Part shown: positions 47,290-58,353 of the stretch, one piece after another | Layout of the letters: each line of letters starts with the position of its first letter | Numbering within the stretch: position 1 is the first letter of the stretch | DNA from: Pseudomonas alcaligenes | Lineage (GTDB): Bacteria > Pseudomonadota > Gammaproteobacteria > Pseudomonadales > Pseudomonadaceae | Direction: 5' to 3' | DNA length: 64,000 bases | Assembly: GCF_041729615.1 (NCBI RefSeq) | Contig: NZ_CP154874.1 | Coordinates: forward strand, 1,989,001-2,053,000 | The notes under the pieces: model-generated | Told to the model about the DNA's origin: nothing | The model's input: only the letters and a program-made list of their open reading frames with translations | Database searches by the model: none | Position numbers and translations under genes: made by a program

Positions 47290-48684
47290 TCAGCCCAGCT
47301 GGCCGCCCAGGCGGGCCAGCAGCAGCGCGGCGTCCTCCTGGTCGAGCAGTTCATCCGGGGCGACGAAACCGAGCTGGCGCACCTCGATGCGCGTCTCGCC
47401 ACTCTCGCCCAGGCGCTCGGCGCCCTTGGCCAGACGCTTCTTGACCACCTCCAGGCCGGCCGCGTCGGTGTGCGGCATCAGCAGCCAGAGCACCTCCTCG
47501 TTCAGTCGGCAGCAGCGGTCGGTTTCGCGCACGGCCTCCTGCAGGCGCTCGACCAGGCCGTCGATCAGGGCATGGCCGCGCATCTCGCCGAGGCGGTCGA
47601 GGGTCTCCAGCAGGTTGACGAAGCGCACGCCGAGCAGGGCGAAGGGCGGCTTCTTGTGCCGCCGCACCAGTTGCAGCTGCCAGTTGAGCAGCTCGTAGAA
47701 GCTGCGGTGCGAGAGCAGATCAAGGCGGCCGAACTGGTCGTTCTCCACCGGGCTGCTGTTGAAGCCCTGGCGGCAGCGCAGGCGGCCGGCCTCGGCCAGG
47801 CGGAAGTGGCGCACCTCGCGCACGCGCAACTTGTCCGGCGCATGGGCCTGGCCACAGTCCAGGCAGCGCGCCTCGACGCTGGCATCGACGAAGAACGCCT
47901 GGCAGCTGCGGCAGCGGTAGTTCTCCAGCGGCCGGTCGTAGTCGCTGCCGATGTGGCGCAGGCGGCTCAGGCAGTTCGGACAGAGCAGCAGGCCATCCTT
48001 GAGGAAGTGTTCCTGGGGGCCGACATGGCCGCAGGTGAAGCAGTGCAGCGAGGGCTGGCGGGAGATGTCCAGGGCCTGGCACTCGGGGCACACGTCGACG
48101 TAGTTGAGGCGCCCGGAGCCGCAGTCGGTGCACAGGCGCACGCGGTCGATCAGCGCGCCCTCCTCCAGCCAGCCCTGCTGCAGCATCAGCTGCAGCCAGG
48201 CGAAGTCGTTGACCGTCTCGCCGTCGCCGAGGGCCTCCAGCAGCGGGTAGCGGTAGTGCTGGGCCACGCTGGCGTCGCGCAGCGCATGCACGTCGCCGCG
48301 CGAGCGCAGCCACAGCCAGGCCAGCACGCGGGCGTCGAAGCGCTCCGGGGCGACGCCGCGGTTGAACAGGCCGAAGCGCTCGCGCCACAGCCGCCACAGT
48401 GGCGTGATGGCGCCCAGATCGGCCGGCGGGCGGCCGTCGCCGAGGGCCTCGCACCAGGCATCCTGGTCCTGGCAGCAGTAGATCAGGGCGAAGCGGTAGG
48501 CCTGTTCCATGCGCAGGTTGCGCAGCAGCTGGCCGGCGCTGGCGCCCGGCAGGTCGAGCAGCAGCACATCGTAGGCGGGCACCGCAAGGAGAGCGGCCAG
48601 GTCGGCGAAACGGTCCGGCTCCAGGCCGTGGAAACGCGAGTGGGCGGCGCCCAGGACGGCAACTCGGGGCGTAGGGGTCGGCAT
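47290..48684 (-). CDS. Pseudo-receiver / TackOD1-like zinc-ribbon / degenerate GGDEF protein
   Basis: A soluble 464-residue multidomain protein. Residues 1-110 look like a receiver fold (YDVLLLDLPGASAGQLLRNLR at about 38-58). About 110-310 holds six CxxC pairs (C185/188, C199/202, C215/218, C235/238, C258/261, C274/277), enough for three zinc ribbons, in the style of the TackOD1 output domain. Residues about 321-464 align with GGDEF domains, but the active-site motif reads NEEVL (395-399) while RETD (386-389) keeps the RxxD inhibitory-site position five residues before it. It should therefore bind rather than make cyclic-di-GMP, like PelD. The ATG at 48682-48684 has only a weak ribosome site. 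First gene of the operon. Confidence 0.8.
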   Translation of the reverse strand: MPTPTPRVAVLGAAHSRFHGLEPDRFADLAALLAVPAYDVLLLDLPGASAGQLLRNLRMEQAYRFALIYCCQDQDAWCEALGDGRPPADLGAITPLWRLWRERFGLFNRGVAPERFDARVLAWLWLRSRGDVHALRDASVAQHYRYPLLEALGDGETVNDFAWLQLMLQQGWLEEGALIDRVRLCTDCGSGRLNYVDVCPECQALDISRQPSLHCFTCGHVGPQEHFLKDGLLLCPNCLSRLRHIGSDYDRPLENYRCRSCQAFFVDASVEARCLDCGQAHAPDKLRVREVRHFRLAEAGRLRCRQGFNSSPVENDQFGRLDLLSHRSFYELLNWQLQLVRRHKKPPFALLGVRFVNLLETLDRLGEMRGHALIDGLVERLQEAVRETDRCCRLNEEVLWLLMPHTDAAGLEVVKKRLAKGAERLGESGETRIEVRQLGFVAPDELLDQEDAALLLARLGGQLG

Positions 48685-48819
48685 GGCAGCAACTCGTAGA
48701 TCGACAAGGGCGGCGGAAAACCGCCGCGACTGTGTCGGAAATCTAGCACAGCGGCGCTGGCGCGAGGCTTTTTCTGACGCCCTACTCAACTATTCCGGAG
48801 ACGTCACGCATGTGCGTAC

Positions 48820-49485
48820 TCAGCCGAGCAGCACCGCCGGCATGGGTACGTGCAGTTCCTGCAGCAGGGCCTGTACCGCCGCGCGTGCCGAGTCGGTGAC
48901 GTAGCCGCTTTCCAGGGCGAGGATCTGGTACACGCCACGGCGCATCAGCTCCTCGCTGAGGTCGCCGGGGTTGCTGCGCACGGTGCAGAGGAAGCGCACC
49001 CAGGAAGTGAGGATGATCCAGCTGTTGAGCACCAGCGCCTCGATCTGCTGCTCGTCCATGGCCAGGATGCCGGCGGCGACGAAGCCGCGGTAGATCTCGC
49101 CGGCGGCCTGCAGGCAGCGGTGGGCGAAGGCGCGGTAGCGCTCGGCCAGCTGCTCGTCGGTCTCCAGCAGGTGCTCCAGGTCGCGGTGCAGGAAGCGGTA
49201 GTGCCACATGGCCGCGAGCAGGGCCTGCAGGTAGAAGGTCTTGTCCGCCACCGTCAGCGCCCGTCCCTCGGGCAGGCGCAGGAAGGCGTCGACGCGGTCT
49301 TCGTACTGGGCGAACAGCTCGGCGATGATCGCCTGCTTGTTGCGGAAGTGGTAGTACAGGTTGCCCGGCGACATGCCCAGGTGCGCGGCGATATGGTTGG
49401 TGGTGACGCTGCGCTCACCCTGGGCGTTGAACAGCTCCAGGCTGGCTTCGATGATGCGCTCGCGGGTCTTGTTCTTCGGGGCCAT
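48820..49485 (-). CDS. TetR-family transcriptional regulator
   Basis: A 221-residue repressor with an N-terminal helix-turn-helix (ERIIEASLELFNAQGERSVTTNHIAAHLGMSPGNLYYHFRNK region, about 8-48) and a helical ligand domain. It is divergent from the aldehyde dehydrogenase operon; a 20-bp palindrome lies in the 141-bp gap and is the obvious operator. The ATG at 49483-49485 starts the domain; a longer frame upstream lacks support. The EPS-type operon begins 135 bp after its stop on the same strand, so readthrough could link the two. Confidence 0.92.
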   Translation of the reverse strand: MAPKNKTRERIIEASLELFNAQGERSVTTNHIAAHLGMSPGNLYYHFRNKQAIIAELFAQYEDRVDAFLRLPEGRALTVADKTFYLQALLAAMWHYRFLHRDLEHLLETDEQLAERYRAFAHRCLQAAGEIYRGFVAAGILAMDEQQIEALVLNSWIILTSWVRFLCTVRSNPGDLSEELMRRGVYQILALESGYVTDSARAAVQALLQELHVPMPAVLLG

Positions 49486-49563
49486 GGTTCGGCTCACGCG
49501 GTAAAGGGACAAAAATACAGGCACACGCCCGATCTGACGACCGGCACAGGCCTCGATTGACAG

Positions 49564-49583
49564 TTTAGAGTAATTACTCTAAA
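49564..49583. promoter_or_regulatory. 20-bp perfect palindrome, candidate TetR operator
   Basis: TTTAGAGTAATTACTCTAAA is a perfect palindrome, 44 bp before the aldehyde dehydrogenase ATG and 78 bp from the TetR start. It is strikingly AT-rich in this genome. Autorepression and control of the divergent operon are inferred. Confidence 0.85.
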
Positions 49584-49626
49584 AATCATTCCACTCCATT
49601 CCGCCGCTCCCCGTGAGGACGCCACC

Positions 49627-51057
49627 ATGGTCGCCGACGTTGCCTATCTCCAACAAAACCAACAGCAGATAGACGCCCTGGAGCCGCTGCTGGCCGCCCA
49701 GCGCGCCGCCTACCGGACCAACCCGATGCCCTCGGCCGAGCAGCGCCGCGCCTGGCTCAAGGCCCTGCGCGAGCTGATCCTCGGCGAGCAGCAGGCGCTG
49801 ATCGACGCAGTCTCCCGCGATTTCAGCAACCGCGCCGCCGAGGAAACCCTGCTCGCCGAGATCATGCCCAGCCTGCACGGCATCGACTACGCCAGCAAAC
49901 GCCTGGGCAAGTGGATGAAGCCATCGCGGCGCAGCGTCGGCCTGGCCTTCCAGCCGGCCGCGGCCAAGGTGGTGTACCAGCCGCTCGGCGTGGTCGGCGT
50001 GATCGTGCCGTGGAACTACCCGCTGTACCTGGCCTTCGGCCCGCTGATCGGCGCCCTGGCCGCCGGCAACCGGGTGATGATCAAGATGAGCGAATCTACC
50101 CCGGCCACCTCGCAGCTGGTCAAGGAGCTGCTGGCGCGCATCTTCCCCGAGAACATGGTCGCCGTGGTGTTGGGCGAGGCCGAGGTCGGCATGGCCTTCT
50201 CCAAACTGCCGTTCGATCACCTGCTGTTCACCGGCGCCACCAGCATCGGCAAGCATGTGATGCGCGCCGCCGCCGAGAACCTGGTGCCGGTGACCCTGGA
50301 GCTGGGCGGCAAGTCGCCGGCCATCGTCTCCGCCGACGTGCCGCTGGCAGACGCCGCCGAGCGCATCGCCTTCGGCAAGACCATGAACGCCGGGCAGACC
50401 TGCGTGGCCCCCGACTATGTGCTGGTGCCGCAGGACCGCGTGGAGGGCTTCGTCGCCGCCTATCGCGCCGCCGTGCAGCGCTTCTACCCCAAGCTGGAGA
50501 ACAACCCGGACTACACGGCCATCATCAACGAGCGCCAGCTCGGCCGTCTCAAGGGCTACATCGCCGACGCCGAGGCCAAGGGCGCGCAGCTGGTGCCGCT
50601 GTTCCCCGGCGACCAGGGCCGCCGCCTGGCGCACAGCCTGGTGCTGAACGTGTCGGACGAGATGAAGCTGATGCAGGAAGAAATCTTCGGCCCGCTGCTG
50701 CCGATCGTGCCCTACCAGCGCCTGGACGAGGCCTTCGCCTACATCAACGACCGTCCGCGGCCGCTGGCCCTGTACTACTTCGGCTACGACAGGGGCGAGC
50801 AGCAGCGCGTGCTGCACGAGACCCACTCCGGCGGCGTGTGCCTCAACGACACCCTGCTGCACGTGGCCCAGGACGACATGCCGTTCGGCGGCGTCGGCCC
50901 CTCCGGCATGGGCCACTACCACGGCCACGAGGGCTTCCTCACTTTCAGCAAGGCCAAGGGCGTGCTGATCAAGCAGCGCTTCAACGCCGCGCGGCTGATC
51001 TACCCGCCCTACGGCACGGCGATCCAGAAGCTGATCCAGAAGCTGTTCATTCGCTGA
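49627..51057 (+). CDS. NAD(P)-dependent aldehyde dehydrogenase (coniferyl-aldehyde type)
   Basis: ALDH of 476 residues with PWNYPLYLAFGP, FTGATSIGKHVMRAA, LELGGKSP (catalytic Glu) and MNAGQTCVAPDY (catalytic Cys). Membership of the short coniferyl/fatty-aldehyde clade fits its length and C-terminal hydrophobic end (RLIYPPYGTAIQKLIQKLFI). It oxidises aldehydes to acids; the real substrate is unknown. It heads an operon with a Tat-exported subunit and a GMC oxidoreductase, suggesting stepwise alcohol-aldehyde-acid oxidation. Confidence 0.93.
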   Translation: MVADVAYLQQNQQQIDALEPLLAAQRAAYRTNPMPSAEQRRAWLKALRELILGEQQALIDAVSRDFSNRAAEETLLAEIMPSLHGIDYASKRLGKWMKPSRRSVGLAFQPAAAKVVYQPLGVVGVIVPWNYPLYLAFGPLIGALAAGNRVMIKMSESTPATSQLVKELLARIFPENMVAVVLGEAEVGMAFSKLPFDHLLFTGATSIGKHVMRAAAENLVPVTLELGGKSPAIVSADVPLADAAERIAFGKTMNAGQTCVAPDYVLVPQDRVEGFVAAYRAAVQRFYPKLENNPDYTAIINERQLGRLKGYIADAEAKGAQLVPLFPGDQGRRLAHSLVLNVSDEMKLMQEEIFGPLLPIVPYQRLDEAFAYINDRPRPLALYYFGYDRGEQQRVLHETHSGGVCLNDTLLHVAQDDMPFGGVGPSGMGHYHGHEGFLTFSKAKGVLIKQRFNAARLIYPPYGTAIQKLIQKLFIR

Positions 51058-51066
51058 GGGCTGCCG

Positions 51067-51612
51067 ATGAACGATATCGCCAACGCCGCGCCGCAGCTGT
51101 CGCGCCGCGGCCTGCTCAAGGTCGGCCTGCTCGGCGGCGCCTTCCTCGCCACCGCCGGCGTCACCGCCAGCCTCAGCGGCTGCTCCAGCGAGACCCTGGC
51201 GCGCGGCTTCGCGCTGCTGCGCGAGAGCGACCTGCCGTTCCTGCGCGCGCTGATCCCGGTGCTGCTCGACGGCGCGGTGGCCGAGGGCAGCATAGCGGAG
51301 GCGGTGGACGCCACCCTGCTGGGCATCGACCACAACCTGCAGTACCTGTCGCCGGAGCTGCTCAAGCTGACCCGCCAGCTGTTCGACGTGCAGGCCATGG
51401 CCATCACCCGCGGCCCGCTGACCGGCGTCTGGGGCGGTTGGGAGCACGCCGACGCGGAAGAGGTGCGGCGCTTCCTGGCACGCTGGGAACACAGCTCGCT
51501 GGACCTGCTGCGCATGGGCCATGCCTCGCTGCTGCAGCTGGTGCTGATGGCCTGGTACGCCCGGCCGCAGGCCTGGGCCCATTGCGGCTATCCCGGCCCG
51601 CCGCAGTTCTGA
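51067..51612 (+). CDS. Tat-signal small subunit, gluconate-dehydrogenase-subunit-3-like
   Basis: A 181-residue protein with a twin-arginine signal (LSRRGLLKVGLLGG, about 11-24), a hydrophobic segment ending in LSGC (a possible lipobox), and a helical body. Proteins of this layout act as small subunits that carry a GMC-type flavoprotein through the Tat system. It is 9 bp after the aldehyde dehydrogenase and 45 bp before the GMC gene. Confidence 0.78.
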   Translation: MNDIANAAPQLSRRGLLKVGLLGGAFLATAGVTASLSGCSSETLARGFALLRESDLPFLRALIPVLLDGAVAEGSIAEAVDATLLGIDHNLQYLSPELLKLTRQLFDVQAMAITRGPLTGVWGGWEHADAEEVRRFLARWEHSSLDLLRMGHASLLQLVLMAWYARPQAWAHCGYPGPPQF

Positions 51613-51657
51613 CAGCCCGCTACGCCCCTTACAGAACTACAAGAAAAGAGCCTGAAC

Positions 51658-54173
<2,516 letters not shown>

Positions 54174-54240
54174 GGCGGCAGTCGCCTGTGCATGGCGCGC
54201 AGGCACTCGATCCGGCACAATTCGCCCATCGAATGCCTGA

Positions 54241-54528
<288 letters not shown>

Positions 54529-54563
54529 TCGGCATCCGCTGACGGGCGATCTTCGCTAGGCTA

Positions 54564-54832
54564 TAGGGGCTGTTCTCGTTTCGTTCGCGAACCGCGTTGC
54601 TGCGCAAAATCGCGCCAGGCTAGGCGCGGGACGCTGGTAATGGTGATCCCTTGCCAAGTCCCGCAACGCCGCATGGCACGATTTTGCGCGCAACCCGCAG
54701 GGACGGGCCAGTTTTTGCGCGGAACGTCGTTACTCGACGGCTCATTTGGACGACCAAACTTCGCGTCTCGTGCCTAGCTCCGCGCAAAAACTGGCTCCGT
54801 CGCGGCCGTGAGCGAAACGAGAACAGCCCCTA
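54564..54832. mobile_element. 269-bp MITE-like palindromic element
   Basis: The ends are a perfect 20-bp inverted repeat: TAGGGGCTGTTCTCGTTTCG at 54564-54583 and its complement at 54813-54832. Two internal hairpins have long arms: GCGCAAAATCGCGCCA (54602-54617) with 54674-54689 (15 of 16 match), and CCAGTTTTTGCGCGGA (54708-54723) with 54779-54794 (16 of 16). No open frame codes for a transposase. TA stands at both outer ends (TA-GGGGC...GCCCC-TA), compatible with a TA target duplication of the IS630/mariner type. It ends 24 bp before ggt. Confidence 0.75.
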
Positions 54833-54856
54833 GCCTGTCCCGCACGGATCATCCCC

Positions 54857-56527
54857 ATGCCCGCCAAGCTTTTCCTCAGCGCCCTGCTGCTGGCCTGCGC
54901 GCTAGCCGCCCAGGCCGCGCCAAGTCGGCCCGAACAGGCCGCCGTCGCCACCGCCCACCCGGCCGCCACCGTCGCCGGCCTGGAAACCCTGGCCCACGGC
55001 GGCAACGCCTTCGATGCCGCCGTGGCCATCAGCGCCGCCCTGGCGGTGGCCGAGCCCTATGGTTCCGGCCTCGGTGGCGGCGGCTTCTTCCTGCTGCGCC
55101 AGGCCGGCGAGCAGCCGACCTACCGCTTCATCGATGCCCGCGAACGCGCGCCGCTGGCCGCCGGCCCCGACCTCTACCGGCGCGGCGGCACGGTGCAGCG
55201 CGAGCTGTCGCTGAACGGCGCGCTGGCCGCCGCCATCCCCGGCCTGCCCGCCGCCCTGGCGCACCTGGGCGAGCGCTACGGCAAGCTGCCGCTGCACGAC
55301 TCGCTGACCCCGGCCATCCGCCTGGCCCGCGACGGCGTGGGCATCGACCGGGTCTATCGCGAGCGCGCCGAGTGGCGCCACACCGCCATGCAGGCCGATG
55401 CGGAAACCGCGCGCCTGTTTCTCGACCAGGGCCGCATCCCGCCCCTGCACGGCCTGCTGCGCCAGCCGGAACTGGCGCGCACCCTCGAGCGCCTGGCCGA
55501 GGCGGGCCATGCCGGCTTTTACCAGGGCGAGACGGCCAGGCGCCTGCTGCAGGGCGTGCAGGCCGCCGGCGGGATCTGGACGGCAAGCGACCTGCGCGAC
55601 TACCGGGTGGTCGAGCGCCTGCCGCTGCGCTACCCGCTGCAGGATGGCCGCGAGCTGATCAGCGCACCGCCGCCCTCCGCCGGCGGCGTGGCCCTGGCGC
55701 AGAGCCTGGGCATGCTGCAGCTGCTGCCCTGGCGCGAGGCCGGCCCCCTGCAGCGCAGCCACTACGTGATCGAGGTATTGCGCCGCGCCTACCGCGACCG
55801 CGGCCTGCTCGGCGACCCGGACCAGGTGGACAACCCGCTGTCGCAGCTGCTCGCGCCCAGCTACCTGAGCCACTTGGTGCAGAGCGTACAGGTGGACCAG
55901 GCCAGCGCCAGCAGCAGCCTGCCGCCGGCATTGGCCTGGCGCGAGGGCGACCACACCACCCACTTCACCGTGCTCGACCGCGAGGGCAACGCGGTGAGCG
56001 CCACCCTGTCGATCAACCTGCCGTTCGGCGCCGCCTTCACCGTGCCCGGCACCGGCGTGCTGCTCAACAACGAGATGGACGACTTCGCCGCCGACCCACA
56101 GGGCAGCAATGTCTACGGCCTGGCCGGCAGCCACGCCAACGCCATCGCCGGGGGCAAGCGGCCGCTGTCGTCGATGAGCCCGACCTTCATCGAGAGCGAA
56201 GCGGAGCTGGCCAGCTTCGGCACCCCGGGCGGCAGCCGCATCCCCAGCATGGTGCTGCTGGCCGTGCTCGACTACCTGGACGGCAAGCCGGTGGCCCAGT
56301 GGCCGGCCACGCCGCGCTACCACCAGCAGTACCTGCCGGACGTGGTCGAGTACGAGCCCGGCGCCTTCAGCGCCAGCCAGCTGCACAGCCTGGAAATGCG
56401 CGGCCACCGCCTCAAGCCGGTGGAGCGCCGCTACGGCAACCAGCAGGTGCTGCTGTGGCGCAAGGGCAGCGGCCAGGTGGAAGCGGCCAGCGACCCGCGC
56501 GGTGTCGGCCGCGCCGCGCTCTGGTAA
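54857..56527 (+). CDS. ggt: Gamma-glutamyltranspeptidase
   Basis: A 556-residue periplasmic Ntn-hydrolase precursor with a signal peptide (about 1-20). The autocleavage site and nucleophile are Thr367 in DHTTHFTVLD, giving a small subunit of about 190 residues. Substrate-binding motifs such as GSGLGGGGFF and PLSSMSPT are present. It transfers or hydrolyses the gamma-glutamyl group of glutathione. A MITE-like element immediately upstream may have replaced its native promoter. Confidence 0.95.
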   Translation: MPAKLFLSALLLACALAAQAAPSRPEQAAVATAHPAATVAGLETLAHGGNAFDAAVAISAALAVAEPYGSGLGGGGFFLLRQAGEQPTYRFIDARERAPLAAGPDLYRRGGTVQRELSLNGALAAAIPGLPAALAHLGERYGKLPLHDSLTPAIRLARDGVGIDRVYRERAEWRHTAMQADAETARLFLDQGRIPPLHGLLRQPELARTLERLAEAGHAGFYQGETARRLLQGVQAAGGIWTASDLRDYRVVERLPLRYPLQDGRELISAPPPSAGGVALAQSLGMLQLLPWREAGPLQRSHYVIEVLRRAYRDRGLLGDPDQVDNPLSQLLAPSYLSHLVQSVQVDQASASSSLPPALAWREGDHTTHFTVLDREGNAVSATLSINLPFGAAFTVPGTGVLLNNEMDDFAADPQGSNVYGLAGSHANAIAGGKRPLSSMSPTFIESEAELASFGTPGGSRIPSMVLLAVLDYLDGKPVAQWPATPRYHQQYLPDVVEYEPGAFSASQLHSLEMRGHRLKPVERRYGNQQVLLWRKGSGQVEAASDPRGVGRAALW

Positions 56528-56560
56528 TAAAAAACCCGGCACAAGGCCGGGTTTTTTATT
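56526..56560. terminator. Bidirectional terminator between ggt and pntB
   Basis: A perfect 15-bp stem, AATAAAAAACCCGGC/GCCGGGTTTTTTATT, with loop ACAAG. It gives a T-tract in both directions and separates the convergent ggt and pntB genes. Confidence 0.95.
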
Positions 56561-56577
56561 GGCTTGGAGAAAGCGCC

Positions 56578-58026
56578 TTACTCGACCGCCTTCACCATAT
56601 CCTCGATGACCTTCTTGGCATCGCCGAACACCATCATGGTCTTGTCCATGTAGAACAGTTCGTTGTCCAGGCCGGCGTAGCCGCTGGCCATGGAGCGCTT
56701 GTTGACGATGATGGTCTTGGCCTTGTAGGCCTCGAGGATCGGCATGCCGGCGATCGGCGACTTCGGATCGTTCTTCGCCGCCGGGTTGACCACGTCGTTG
56801 GCGCCGAGCACCAGCACCACGTCGGTCTGACCGAACTCGGAGTTGATGTCTTCCATCTCGAACACCTGCTCGTAGGGCACCTCGGCCTCGGCCAGCAGGA
56901 CGTTCATGTGGCCCGGCATACGACCGGCCACCGGGTGGATCGCGTACTTCACGGTCACGCCGCGGTGGGTCAGCTTCTCGGCCAGCTCCATCAGCGCGTG
57001 CTGGGCACGGGCCACGGCCAGGCCGTAGCCGGGGACGATGACCACGGTGTCGGCGTTGGTCAGCAGGAAGGCGGCGTCGTCGGAGGAACCCGACTTCACG
57101 TTGCGCTCCTGCTGGGCACCGGCCGGGCCGCCGGCATCGGCATCGGCGCCGAAGCCGCCGAGGATGACGTTGAAGAACGAGCGGTTCATCGCCTTGCACA
57201 TGATGTACGAGAGGATGGCACCCGAGGAGCCCACCAGCGAACCGGCCACGATCAGCATCGAGTTGTTCAGCGAGAAGCCGATACCGGCGGCCGCCCAGCC
57301 CGAGTAGGAGTTCAGCATGGACACCACCACCGGCATGTCGGCACCGCCGATCGGGATGATGATCAGCACGCCGATGACGAAGGCCAGCGCCACCAGGATG
57401 GCGAAGGCGGTGATGTTGCCGGTGAAGGTGAAGTACAGGCCCAGGGCCAGGATCGCCAGGCCGATGACCAGGTTGACCATGTGCTGGCCCTTGAACACCA
57501 CCGGGGCGCCCTGGAACAGGCGGAACTTGTACTTGCCCGACAGCTTGCCGAAGGCGATCACCGAACCGGAGAAGGTGATGGCACCGATGGCCGCGCCGAG
57601 GAACAGCTCCAGGCGGTTGCCGGCCGGGATGGCGTCGCCCAGTGCATGGACGATGCCCAGCGACTGCGGTTCGACCACGGCGGCGATGGCGATAAACACG
57701 GCGGCCAGGCCGATCATACTGTGCATGAAGGCGACCAGTTCCGGCATCTTGGTCATCTCGACGCGCTTGGCCATGATCGAGCCGGCGGTGCCGCCGACCA
57801 GCAGGCCGACCAGCACGTAGGCGAGGCCCTTGGCAGCGCCACCCTCGGCCATCTCGGCGCCGAGCTTGAACACCAGGAAGATGGTGGTGACCACGGCGAT
57901 GGCCATGCCGACCATGCCGAAGGCGTTGCCCTGGCGCGAGGTGGTCGGGTGGGAGAGGCCCTTCAGCGCCTGAATGAAACAGACGGAAGCGACCAGGTAC
58001 AGCAGGGTGATCAGGTTCATGCTCAT
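56578..58026 (-). CDS. pntB: NAD(P) transhydrogenase subunit beta
   Basis: A 482-residue membrane subunit with about nine helices, followed by the NADP-binding domain III (VIVPGYGLAVARAQHALMEL, IHPVAGRMPGHMNVLLAEA, GANDVVNPAA). With PntAA and PntAB it couples proton entry to NADPH formation from NADH. The start is set at ATG 58024-58026, about 8 nt after GGAGGG; an internal ATG two codons later is less well placed. Confidence 0.97.
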   Translation of the reverse strand: MSMNLITLLYLVASVCFIQALKGLSHPTTSRQGNAFGMVGMAIAVVTTIFLVFKLGAEMAEGGAAKGLAYVLVGLLVGGTAGSIMAKRVEMTKMPELVAFMHSMIGLAAVFIAIAAVVEPQSLGIVHALGDAIPAGNRLELFLGAAIGAITFSGSVIAFGKLSGKYKFRLFQGAPVVFKGQHMVNLVIGLAILALGLYFTFTGNITAFAILVALAFVIGVLIIIPIGGADMPVVVSMLNSYSGWAAAGIGFSLNNSMLIVAGSLVGSSGAILSYIMCKAMNRSFFNVILGGFGADADAGGPAGAQQERNVKSGSSDDAAFLLTNADTVVIVPGYGLAVARAQHALMELAEKLTHRGVTVKYAIHPVAGRMPGHMNVLLAEAEVPYEQVFEMEDINSEFGQTDVVLVLGANDVVNPAAKNDPKSPIAGMPILEAYKAKTIIVNKRSMASGYAGLDNELFYMDKTMMVFGDAKKVIEDMVKAVE

Positions 58027-58027
58027 C

Positions 58028-58342
58028 TTATTTGCCCTCCGCCTTGGCCTTGGGCGCCTTCTTCTTGAACATTTCCAGCATGCGGCGGGTGACCAGGAAG
58101 CCACCGAACACGTTGACCGCGGCCAGGGCCACGGCCAGGGTGCCCATGGCCTTGCCCAGCGGGGTCACGGTCAGGGCGGCGGCCAGCATGGCGCCGACGA
58201 TGACGATCGCGGAAATGGCGTTGGTCACCGCCATCAGCGGGGTGTGCAGGGCCGGTGTGACGTTCCACACCACGTGGTAGCCCACGTAGATGGCCAGCAC
58301 GAAGATGATCAGGTTGTAGATGCTGGGGGAGATCAGTTCCAT
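58028..58342 (-). CDS. pntAB: NAD(P) transhydrogenase subunit alpha part 2
   Basis: A 104-residue protein with three membrane helices, corresponding to the C-terminal domain II of fused PntA ([28 protein letters not shown] is spread over about residues 19-46). It ends 1 bp before the pntB start and begins 11 bp after pntAA. The three-gene split is normal in Pseudomonas and alphaproteobacteria. Confidence 0.95.
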   Translation of the reverse strand: MELISPSIYNLIIFVLAIYVGYHVVWNVTPALHTPLMAVTNAISAIVIVGAMLAAALTVTPLGKAMGTLAVALAAVNVFGGFLVTRRMLEMFKKKAPKAKAEGK

Positions 58343-58353
58343 CTCGCGACTCC

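Noticed and set aside
45754..48699. Open frame of about 980 codons on the plus strand across the putative EPS genes
   Set aside because: It is the antisense of two genes with clear domain motifs, and its product is low-complexity (Gln/His/Ala) without any family resemblance.
54808..58068. Open frame of over 1000 codons on the plus strand across ggt and pntB
   Set aside because: It runs through ggt in the wrong frame and antisense through pntB, with Arg/Pro-rich then His/Gln-rich composition. It is a shadow frame.
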